Shown here: positions 57,739 to 64,000 of the stretch, in pieces
How positions within the stretch are numbered: position 1 is the first letter of the stretch
How the letters are laid out: each line of letters opens with the position of its first letter
From: Pseudomonas oryzihabitans
GTDB lineage: Bacteria; Pseudomonadota; Gammaproteobacteria; Pseudomonadales; Pseudomonadaceae
Assembly: GCF_024652905.1 (NCBI RefSeq)
Contig: NZ_CP102429.1
Span: 62,001 to 126,000 of the forward strand
Length of the DNA: 64,000 nucleotides
Direction of reading: 5' to 3'
Notes under the pieces: generated by a model
The model's input: only the letters and a program-made list of their open reading frames with translations
Told to the model about the DNA's origin: nothing
Databases searched by the model: none
Program-made: the position numbers and the translations under genes

Positions 57739-57942
57739 AGGACCTCTACCGAAGTAGAGCTCCCAGCACTTATGGCAGTGGCCGCCTTCTGGACGTATGA
57801 AACCGGGGGCGCGTGGGCATTTGATGCGCGCGCGACAAATCGGCCAAGGATCAGCGGAGTGATCGGCAACCGAGTTGAGTGTAAGAATCTTACAGAGGAG
57901 CAGTGGGCCTGAAAGAGCCTGCTGCGAAGAGAGTGCTGCCAT
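57730..57942 (-). CDS. Possible small Cys-rich protein
   Basis: 70 codons from ATG 57942. The last part, CRARIKCPRAPGF..GGHCHKCWELYFG, has four Cys and a His spaced like a zinc knuckle, which argues for real coding. The start is doubtful: no good ribosome site is seen, and the TGTAAGA palindrome falls within the frame. Confidence 0.35.
   Translation of the reverse strand: MAALSSQQALSGPLLLCKILTLNSVADHSADPWPICRARIKCPRAPGFIRPEGGHCHKCWELYFGRGPVA
57880..57894. repeat. TGTAAGA-w-TCTTACA palindrome, copy 2
   Basis: A perfect 15-bp palindrome with central A. As at 23.2 kb it follows a GCGAAAGA element, here by about 140 bp. Confidence 0.6.
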
Positions 57943-58043
57943 GCAGCTGGTGGAGCATCCAAAGCACAGGCGTTGGATTAAGAGCGCCGATGATGACAGC
58001 GCCGGCGGTGCCGCACAAGGCCCGCCGGCGTCGGTCCGCGTGA

Positions 58044-58427
58044 TTACTCGCTCTGGAGCCAGCTTTCGACGGTATCGGCACCGTGCTCGGACTTCCAGGC
58101 TTTCAGAAGCTTGTGGTTGCCACCCTTAGTCTCGATGATCTCACCAGTTTCGGGGTGCTTATAGCGCTTGAGCGTACGCGCCCGGCGCTGTTGCGGGGCT
58201 GCGCCCGAGTTGCTCTTGGACTTGCTGCCAGAGGCAGAGCCGGCGTTGGGGTCTAGGATTGCAATGACGTCGCGCAGCGACTTGTTATGTTCGCCGAGCA
58301 GCGCTCGCAGCTTCTTCTCGAAATCGAGTTCTTTCTGCAGGCGTTCGTCGGTATTCAGCTGTTCAAGACGCTGTTGCAATTCTGCAATAGCGGCTTCGGT
58401 CTGACGGTATTCTTGGATCAGGGACAT
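58044..58427 (-). CDS. mvaT: MvaT-family H-NS-like nucleoid protein
   Basis: This 127-residue protein matches Pseudomonas MvaT in layout: an N-terminal coiled coil (MSLIQEYRQTEAAIAELQQRLEQL), the LRALLGEHNKSLRDVIAILDP segment, a linker, and the C-terminal AT-hook-like DNA-binding domain RYKHPETGEIIETKGGNHKLLKAWK. Plasmid MvaT homologues usually silence AT-rich genes and reduce the fitness cost of the plasmid. It is transcribed alone from a CTTGCRT-family promoter with a near-consensus -10. It identifies the host group as Pseudomonas. Confidence 0.93.
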   Translation of the reverse strand: MSLIQEYRQTEAAIAELQQRLEQLNTDERLQKELDFEKKLRALLGEHNKSLRDVIAILDPNAGSASGSKSKSNSGAAPQQRRARTLKRYKHPETGEIIETKGGNHKLLKAWKSEHGADTVESWLQSE

Positions 58428-58474
58428 CGTGATCTCCTCAAGATTAGGCGGTGGCTGCCGTTATAGCCTTTTCA

Positions 58475-58502
58475 TTTATAAATGACTAGGAAAAAACGCA
58501 AA
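58475..58502 (-). promoter_or_regulatory. CTTGCRT-family promoter of mvaT
   Basis: On the minus strand TTTGCGT (58502-58496) and TATAAA (58480-58475). The surroundings are AT-rich, which suits binding by MvaT itself. Confidence 0.65.
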
Positions 58503-58616
58503 TTAATTATTGGGCGTCACGGACGCGCCAATGGCGGTTGAGTTTGGGGGGGAATACCCCATTGCGTTTTTGGGGAAGCGTGGTTCCATGGATAAAACCA
58601 ACACAGGAGTAACACC

Positions 58617-59498
58617 ATGAAAATTGTTCGGCTGGTGGCATTGGCCGCCGCAGTAGCCGCCGTTGCCGGTTGCGCTACCAATAACACGGAGTCGAAGCCG
58701 GTACCCGATTCAGCACTCGTTGCTCCCCACTTCAAAGCGTGGGACGGCAAGACATCTAGCCTGATGTTTGCGAACGAAGAACCGCTGCGCTTTTCGAGTA
58801 GTGTCACTGCCGCGGATAAGCTGTTCGCAGTATTTGGTATGCCCAGCCTGAGCACGGTCAAAGAGAAGGGCATCCGAAATCCCTATCTGCGCCAGGCCAC
58901 CAAAGAGCAAGTGCTAGACGCTATCCGCCCCGCTACCAGCCCCAAGGCGGGCTACAACAACGACGGGTCGCTCATCGCCTACAACCTCATCGGTGGTGGT
59001 ATCGGCGCTGCCGGGACCGCAATCACAGTGCTGGGGGACGCCACGTTCGATCCCCGGACCAAATTAGGCTTCGCATACTGCTTCGGAAAGAAAACCGAGA
59101 CGGCCGATCTGAATGATGCCGTTCAAAAGTGTGGTGAAAAGGTCACTGGCCTGGTGAATAGCCTGTTTCAGCCAACCACACGGGTACTGAACATAGGCTT
59201 CGGCCAAGTTCGCGCTGGAATCGTCCGGTCCGGGACTGTTAGCAAAGTTGGCGAGATCTTCATTGGAACGGAGGCCTACGCGACTGACGGCTATGCCCCG
59301 CAAGACCGTGGGGGATATCCGGCCCGAATCGTAGCGATCCCTATTCAGCAAAAACTGGCTAGCGGTGTAGGCAAAATGACCGGCGCCGAACTAGGTGAGA
59401 TTGGGCCAGTGGAATGGGCAGAGCTGCTTAAGCAACAGCTTCCCAAGGATATGGCCTTCTATCTCCCCAACGGCGATCAGCCGGTAGCGGTCTACTAA
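58617..59498 (+). CDS. Lipoprotein, tandem paralogue 1
   Basis: This 293-residue protein has the lipoprotein signal LAAAVAAVAGC. The mature part shares with the next gene a Phe-Ala-Asn-Glu segment (MFANEEPLRFSS / QFANEKPLQFSA), a (L/I)F(A/S)V(F/L)GMPS motif, GxGIGAAGTAITVLGDATFDPRT, two Cys, and an end of the form PxxxAFYLPNGDxPVAVY. It is probably an outer-membrane or periplasmic pair. The function is unknown. Confidence 0.7.
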   Translation: MKIVRLVALAAAVAAVAGCATNNTESKPVPDSALVAPHFKAWDGKTSSLMFANEEPLRFSSSVTAADKLFAVFGMPSLSTVKEKGIRNPYLRQATKEQVLDAIRPATSPKAGYNNDGSLIAYNLIGGGIGAAGTAITVLGDATFDPRTKLGFAYCFGKKTETADLNDAVQKCGEKVTGLVNSLFQPTTRVLNIGFGQVRAGIVRSGTVSKVGEIFIGTEAYATDGYAPQDRGGYPARIVAIPIQQKLASGVGKMTGAELGEIGPVEWAELLKQQLPKDMAFYLPNGDQPVAVY

Positions 59499-59517
59499 CG
59501 AGCCGGATATCCAGCAT

Positions 59518-60405
59518 ATGAAATATGTAGAGATAGTCTTTGCGGCGACTGTAGTAGGCGCCCTGGTCGGTTGTGCCGGCCAGCCTGCAGCGTTGGACCC
59601 GAATGCCAAGGCGGTGACGCCGGCGCCACTGGCTTTGAAGGTGTGGCCGGGCTCCGATAACGCGGTGCAATTTGCCAATGAAAAGCCACTTCAGTTTTCT
59701 GCAGATGCAACGGCTGCAGAAAAGATTTTCAGCGTGCTGGGGATGCCGAGTTTTCAAGCGGTCCGCGCTGGGGCCTTTAGCATCCAGGCCGTGCAGAAAA
59801 CGTCCGCCGAACAGACCCAACAGAACATCAGCTCGGTTGCGAGGCAGGCTCCGGCCAATCGTAATGCTGCTGAGCTTGCCGCCTTCAACGCCCTGGGCGG
59901 GAATGTCGGTGCTGCGGGCTTGGCGGTCACCGTCCTTGGGAGCAACTCTTTCGACCCGCGAACGGAGATCGGTACCTTCGTTTGCTTCGAGCCCAAGTCC
60001 GGTACGAAGGATGCTGCGGCCGCTGTACAGAGCTGCGGGAACAAGCTGTTAGGTATGATCGAGCGGACGTTTGAGCCTATCCGCGCGGACGAAAAATCAA
60101 CTTCTGCACGCCGCTTCATCGGACCGGTCGCTACGGAAACCGGAAAGAAGATCGCGCAGCTCTACGTCAACACCGAAGGTGTGTTTGTTGGCGATGGGTA
60201 CGCGCCGGTCGACCGTGGCGCCTACCCGGCAACGGTGGTGGCGATAGGCTTCGACGCGCTGGTGGCAGAGGGCTTCGGGAAGAGGATGGGCTGGGTTGTG
60301 GGGGACGTAGGTCAGGTCGACTTGGGGAGTGCGTTAGGAAGGAATTTGCCTCGCAACACAGCCTTCTTCCTTCCCAACCGCGAAACCCCCATCGCGTTTT
60401 ACTGA
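59518..60405 (+). CDS. Lipoprotein, tandem paralogue 2
   Basis: This 295-residue protein has the signal VVGALVGC and the same domain as the preceding gene (GAAGLAVTVLGSNSFDPRTE, DGYAPVDRGAYPATVVAI, TAFFLPNRETPIAFY). The gap between the genes is 19 bp, so they are one operon. A GC-rich hairpin (arms GGGCGGAGC/GCTCCGTCCC) about 10 bp later may end the transcript. The function is unknown. Confidence 0.7.
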   Translation: MKYVEIVFAATVVGALVGCAGQPAALDPNAKAVTPAPLALKVWPGSDNAVQFANEKPLQFSADATAAEKIFSVLGMPSFQAVRAGAFSIQAVQKTSAEQTQQNISSVARQAPANRNAAELAAFNALGGNVGAAGLAVTVLGSNSFDPRTEIGTFVCFEPKSGTKDAAAAVQSCGNKLLGMIERTFEPIRADEKSTSARRFIGPVATETGKKIAQLYVNTEGVFVGDGYAPVDRGAYPATVVAIGFDALVAEGFGKRMGWVVGDVGQVDLGSALGRNLPRNTAFFLPNRETPIAFY

Positions 60406-60498
60406 TGTGGCCGGGGGGCGGAGCTAGATTGCTCCGTCCCACACGCCTGCGCATAGCGCGGGCACGGTCGGCGCGAACTTGTCAAATCTGAGGTCCCA

Positions 60499-61071
60499 AT
60501 GGCAGAACGTGTGTCTCGAAACTGCTTCTTTGTCCTACGCAAAGAGCTTCGCTGCGTCTCTTGCAAGTTCTGGACGCTCTCTCTTGAGTTGCGACAGCTG
60601 CAGCGTCGGCTGAACATTCTCGACGCTAAAGGGCAGGGCCTAGGCCTTTCGCAGGTGGACGTGAGGGCCTATCGCGATGTCCAGGTGCTCCAGTGGGCGC
60701 TCGAGGAAAGGCTAAAGGCTCTGGCGGTCACGTTGAAGGCATATGGCGAACAGCTTGTCGTGCTCCTTGCCGATATCGGAAAGGACACCACCCCAGAAGA
60801 ACGAATGGCACTTTTGGGGGGACGGCCACAGGCTGTTTCGAGCACGGCGTGGGCGGGAAGCTGTCTTGAGCAGCTCGCGCTGCGGCACCGGGTCGAAAGC
60901 GCTTCGGAGGCCTCTATCAGCGGGCCGATAGCGACTGCCCTCATGGCTCACCGCGGGCAGTTGGCAGTTCCCGTGGCGAGGGGCAGAAGTACTGCAAGGA
61001 GGGCGACGGCTTTTCAGGTGGCGCGATCGCGTCCGGTTCGGCTTCGCGTTGTTGACCGGGAGACCTTCTAA
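60499..61071 (+). CDS. Hypothetical 190-residue protein
   Basis: A helical N-terminal part with coiled-coil character (LELRQLQRRLNILDAKG.., QWALEERLKALAVTLKAYG) is followed by a basic, low-complexity tail (ARGRSTARRATAFQVARSRPVRLR). No motif was recognised. The weak C-terminal half may be read in error. Confidence 0.45.
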   Translation: MAERVSRNCFFVLRKELRCVSCKFWTLSLELRQLQRRLNILDAKGQGLGLSQVDVRAYRDVQVLQWALEERLKALAVTLKAYGEQLVVLLADIGKDTTPEERMALLGGRPQAVSSTAWAGSCLEQLALRHRVESASEASISGPIATALMAHRGQLAVPVARGRSTARRATAFQVARSRPVRLRVVDRETF

Positions 61072-61144
61072 AGCGGGTTCCACCCAATACAGGGACGGGA
61101 CTCGAGACTTTGCGGCGGCCGGCTTGCTTATCGTTTGGGAAACC

Positions 61145-62032
61145 ATGACCTATGGATCTCCCATGAAGCCAGCATTGAAAGCTCATCTCCTCACCCTGGT
61201 ATCCGCCGTAGCTGTCTCGCAGATCATCACTGCGGGCCTTTTCTATTTCGCCGGTGAGGAGTACCTCAACCGCAAGATCGCGGCCGGCATCGAGATTGGC
61301 GTGTTCGCCAAAGAGCGCGCCGAGAAGCAGGCCTGGGTCGAGGCACAGTTCGCTCGCTTCGGACGCGCGGCGGACCAGGTACCGAACGATGCCCGGGTTT
61401 ATGGGGATCTGAAGGCGCGCTTCACCCTCGCCGAATTTTCCGATCTGGAATGCCCATTCTGCAAACGCCTGCACCCAAACCTCAAAGAGATCGTCGATAA
61501 GTCCAACGGTGCCGTTAACTGGCAGTGGCGCCATATGCCGCTCGGCTTCCACAACCCCGCAGCCACGGATGAGGCTATCGCTACTGAGTGCTATGCGGAG
61601 CAGAAAGGCAACCGGGGCTTCTGGGTGATCCTCGACCAGATCTTCGAAGAGTCGGCCGGTAACGGCGCCGGCGTGAAAGATCTGCCTGGTTTGGTATCCA
61701 GACTCGGCGGCGATATGAAGGCATTCAACGAATGCATCAGCAGTGGGAAGGTCAAGGACCGGATAGCGGAGCATGTCCGCATGGGCGAGAAAATCGGAGC
61801 GACGGGTACGCCTGCGACGGTAGTGATCGACAACCTGACCGGCGAGAAAGAGTTTGTCTCGGGCGCCCAACCGATCAGCGCGTTTGTCACGATCATGAAG
61901 CGGATGATGGCCGCTGAGCAGGCCGCGGCGAAGGCTGAGGCGGACAAGGCGCAAGGGAAACATCAAGACCAGGGCGATGAGGTTTCGCGAAAGATCCTTG
62001 GCTTTGGGTCCAAGGCGGACCAAGCACAGTAG
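61145..62032 (+). CDS. Membrane-anchored DsbA-like thiol oxidoreductase
   Basis: ATG 61145 (or 61163) gives 295 residues. An N-terminal membrane helix (LLTLVSAVAVSQIITAGLFYF) leads to a thioredoxin fold with the active site DLECPFCKRLH (CPFC, 103-106), a DsbA-type helical insert and the cis-Pro loop GATGTPATVV. The tail is charged. It would act in the periplasm on disulfides. Plasmid members usually serve maturation of transfer or pilus proteins; that link is inference because no tra genes are in view. Confidence 0.85.
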   Translation: MTYGSPMKPALKAHLLTLVSAVAVSQIITAGLFYFAGEEYLNRKIAAGIEIGVFAKERAEKQAWVEAQFARFGRAADQVPNDARVYGDLKARFTLAEFSDLECPFCKRLHPNLKEIVDKSNGAVNWQWRHMPLGFHNPAATDEAIATECYAEQKGNRGFWVILDQIFEESAGNGAGVKDLPGLVSRLGGDMKAFNECISSGKVKDRIAEHVRMGEKIGATGTPATVVIDNLTGEKEFVSGAQPISAFVTIMKRMMAAEQAAAKAEADKAQGKHQDQGDEVSRKILGFGSKADQAQ

Positions 62033-62278
62033 GACCCGGTATCTGGTCTGCTGGGCAGGTGCGGGTGTCAGGGTAATCAACCAGGGTGATTGCCCCTGCT
62101 CCCAGCCGCGCAATCACCCCTAGCACCTGCCGCGTACCGGATCCATCGCTCGCCCATGCACCCGCGGGCAACGCTGCTCAGCAATGCCCACCTTCACTCT
62201 CAGCGCACGCCGGCGCCGAGCTGGCCAGGGTCATGCGTTTTTCCCTTCTGCCCATCTAAGCGTGCTCGAGTAGCAACG

Positions 62279-63754
62279 CTAGTCAGCCGCCTCTGCGAGC
62301 TCGATCGCTCGCCTCCGGCTTCGCTCAAAATCCCGCATGATCCCCAAGATGACAGAGTTGATGGCCAGCTGATGCTTAGCTCGCGTCGCTGCGACGTAGA
62401 GCAGGTTGAGCTCATCACGGCGCGCATCCGGCGCGAGCTCAGGATCCAGGGGGTCGGGATAGTCTTCGCCCAGGTAGACGTGCGTCCATTCAAGGCCCTT
62501 CGAGCGGTGCGCGGTCGAGAGGATGACGTCGGCGTCCTTTTCGTCCCTCTGGGTCAGTGCCCGCAGGCGTGCCAGTCGCTTCTCGATGTCCGGGAAAAGA
62601 CCCACCACCTTAATGAGCCGGGCCATCTCCCGATCCTTGCTTTCCTTGGCCATGGCGAGATAGGAGGTCCAGTCGGCGAAATCCTTCAGAAGGCGCTTGG
62701 ACCGTACCTTGTCGGTCTTGCCCTGGCTGAACCAGACCAGGTCTTCCAAGTCGCCGATCTGGTACGCCTCAATGCCACCAACCCAGTAGAGCGTCTTTCC
62801 CTGAGGAGCAAACTCCAGCGCGGTCATGATCACCCCAGAGACCGTCCGGCAGAGGTACGCAGCTCCTCGAACGCCGTCGTCGAGCTGCGTTTTGATCTGC
62901 GTCGGCCGGCCAGCGCCGATGATCTTCAGCTGCTCGCCCTTGTAGCTCAGGATGATGTTGGCCACGGTGGCCACCGCCGGCCCGAAGCGGAAGGACTTCG
63001 TCAGGTAGAGATCGACGGAGTCATCCAGATCCGGATCGGACAAGGCGTTGTCAGCGCCACGGAACGCATAGAGCGATTGATGAGGATCCCCGACGAATAT
63101 CACTCGGCACGACTGATTTTTGATGAGTCCCAACGTGATGCCGTTCAGATCCTGGGCCTCGTCCGCGAGGATCACATCGAAGCGGTCACTGAGGTCCGGT
63201 TTACTCAGGTAGTAGAGCTTGAGATACGCGTCGTGAAGGTGAGGTACGGTCGTGTCCTGGGGATCGATCATGCGCCGCCAAACCTCTTTGGCCTGGAGAA
63301 AGACTTCCGCAATGAACGCCGGAGGCATTTCGGCCATGGGGCGTCCGTTGTACAGCGGCAGGTGATCCTCGTGGAACTCCTCCAGGTCACTGCAAAGGTA
63401 CCCGTTGACCGTCGCAATGACCGCGTTGATCAATGCCCAGTCATTCGTTCCCAGGACGGCGCGCATGTCTGCCGGCCGCAATGACGCGCCAAGCTTGTGC
63501 TGGAATTGCCGGCCTACTGCTTTGAAGGCCAGCTGGTGGGAAGTCATGCATTTCACGTTGGACGGAAAACGCGCCTTTCCCTCGTCGGCAATGCTTCGGT
63601 TGTAGGCGACGTAGAGAAATCTCAACCTCGGGTACCGCTTGGTATAGCCCTCCAGCGAGGTGGTTTTGGAGGCTCCAGCGAAAGCCTTCACGCGGATCCG
63701 CGGGGCCTTGCATTCGTGGAACGCTAACTGCTCCGCTGTCCATTGAAATTCCAC
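62279..63754 (-). CDS. Fbh1/UvrD-like SF1 helicase
   Basis: This 491-residue protein has motif I as KAFAGASKTTSL (about 23-34), motif Ia YVAYNRSIADE, motif II VILADEAQDLNG, motif III VGDPHQSLYAFRGA, motif IV region LTKSFRFG, motif V STAHRSKGLEW and motif VI NLLYVAATRAKHQL. The order and the short length fit Fbh1-like helicases of phages and plasmids. In motif I the glycine before the catalytic Lys is Ser. It is likely to unwind DNA or strip protein filaments in recombination or repair. Confidence 0.85.
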   Translation of the reverse strand: MEFQWTAEQLAFHECKAPRIRVKAFAGASKTTSLEGYTKRYPRLRFLYVAYNRSIADEGKARFPSNVKCMTSHQLAFKAVGRQFQHKLGASLRPADMRAVLGTNDWALINAVIATVNGYLCSDLEEFHEDHLPLYNGRPMAEMPPAFIAEVFLQAKEVWRRMIDPQDTTVPHLHDAYLKLYYLSKPDLSDRFDVILADEAQDLNGITLGLIKNQSCRVIFVGDPHQSLYAFRGADNALSDPDLDDSVDLYLTKSFRFGPAVATVANIILSYKGEQLKIIGAGRPTQIKTQLDDGVRGAAYLCRTVSGVIMTALEFAPQGKTLYWVGGIEAYQIGDLEDLVWFSQGKTDKVRSKRLLKDFADWTSYLAMAKESKDREMARLIKVVGLFPDIEKRLARLRALTQRDEKDADVILSTAHRSKGLEWTHVYLGEDYPDPLDPELAPDARRDELNLLYVAATRAKHQLAINSVILGIMRDFERSRRRAIELAEAAD

Positions 63755-63906
63755 GCAGCATCCTCCTCTGGCAATGTCCCGATGCTATCGACTGCGGAGG
63801 GCGAAAGGCCGGCGGTTCGGGCCGGTAGAGGGCACGAACTGACGGTACCGCTGCGGTGTTGTTGAGTACCCTGGACCCCAATAAGGCCATTTCGAACGTC
63901 GCCGTG

Positions 63907-64000
63907 ATGAGAAGCAGGTGTGTGATAGCTGAGGTAGCGTTGATGCTTGTCCTTGGCGGCTGGCTGACACCTGGTATGGCGGTGAGCGCGCTACCCACCG
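63907..64000 (+). CDS. 5' end of a gene for an exported protein, cut by the window
   Basis: From ATG 63907 the frame reads to the window end as a signal peptide (VIAEVALMLVLGGWLTPGMAVSA). Only 31 codons are visible and the ribosome site is weak, so this is tentative. Confidence 0.35.
   Translation, partial: MRSRCVIAEVALMLVLGGWLTPGMAVSALPT

Larger units (their letters stand above)
57513..58043. other. Intergenic region with two palindromes and one possible small gene
   Basis: About 530 bp between convergent genes. It contains the 33-bp palindrome (57706-57738), the 15-bp palindrome (57880-57894) and a weak Cys-rich frame on the minus strand (57730-57942). A small RNA could also be encoded here. 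Confidence 0.4.

Noticed and set aside
62090-63484. 464-codon plus-strand frame
   Set aside because: It lies opposite the Fbh1-like helicase gene and has no protein-like motif.
1-64000. Insertion sequences, tRNA or rRNA genes, integrons
   Set aside because: No transposase, integrase, tRNA cloverleaf or rRNA-like stretch was noticed. A tRNA search program could still find one that I missed.

Overview
The window reads as part of a large, GC-rich Pseudomonas plasmid (or a plasmid-like element). The best host marker is an MvaT-family nucleoid protein (58044-58427), a family essentially confined to Pseudomonas. Plasmid biology is shown by a type Ia parA-parB operon (5999-8253), a centromere-like array, and a winged-helix protein placed where a replication initiator would be expected (10447-11589). 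I cannot name the plasmid. No rRNA, tRNA, insertion sequence, cas gene or transfer (tra) cluster was seen. Most genes are plasmid-type hypotheticals, often in short operons with 1-4 base overlaps.

Layout. 1-3 kb: small hypotheticals, an HExxH protein and a protein of tandem DNA-binding repeats, with a chimeric gene scrap between them. 3-5.7 kb: an SF2 helicase with six helicase-associated repeats. 6-11.6 kb: parA, parB, a 1.75-kb array of 25 palindromes at an exact 72-bp period, a terminator and the candidate rep gene. 11.6-15.3 kb: a PP-loop (PAPS reductase-like) enzyme, Cys-cluster proteins and a decayed hipA. 15.4-24.6 kb: mostly hypotheticals, a signal peptide peptidase (SppA, S49) and an HD phosphohydrolase. 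24.7-31.7 kb: a large C5 cytosine methyltransferase and three secreted Ig/cadherin-like paralogues. 33.8-36 kb: a Ycf46-type AAA+ ATPase with DUF1257 and DUF2997 partners. 39.8-45.3 kb: a full yjfIJKLMC-type membrane-stress locus (DUF2170, PspA, DUF2491, DUF350, DUF1190, glutathionylspermidine-synthase-like), split by a small insertion. 46-54.5 kb: phosphatase, TGT/DpdA-like protein, Ner/Mu-type regulator, HerA-like ATPase and a lone receiver domain. 54.5-64 kb: an amino-methyltransferase, a possible ArdB-like antirestriction protein, mvaT, tandem lipoproteins, a DsbA-like thioredoxin and an Fbh1/UvrD-like helicase.

The strongest non-gene signals are repeated DNA elements. (1) 25 copies of TTGTCGTATGCATACGACAA start every 72 bp from 8510 to 10238, directly downstream of parB; this is arranged like sopC of F but about three times longer. 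(2) At least 14 gene starts carry a common promoter: CTTGC(A/G)T with a -10-like hexamer beginning exactly 22 bases after the first base; the hexamer keeps A at position 2 and T at position 6 in all 14. (3) Seven intergenic dyads of the form GTTCACGCC-n7-GGCGTGAAC are all 25 bp long; two of them sit just upstream of the two promoters of the yjf locus. (4) A family of GCGAAAGA-w-TCTTTCGC and TGTAAGA-w-TCTTACA palindromes lies at gene 3' ends, including one perfect 33-bp palindrome. Elements 2 and 3 suggest a plasmid-wide transcription network linking maintenance, stress and cargo genes, with MvaT as one of the promoter-family members.

All calls come from reading the sequence without database searches. 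Family names rest on remembered motifs, and helix or stem descriptions on hand alignment.
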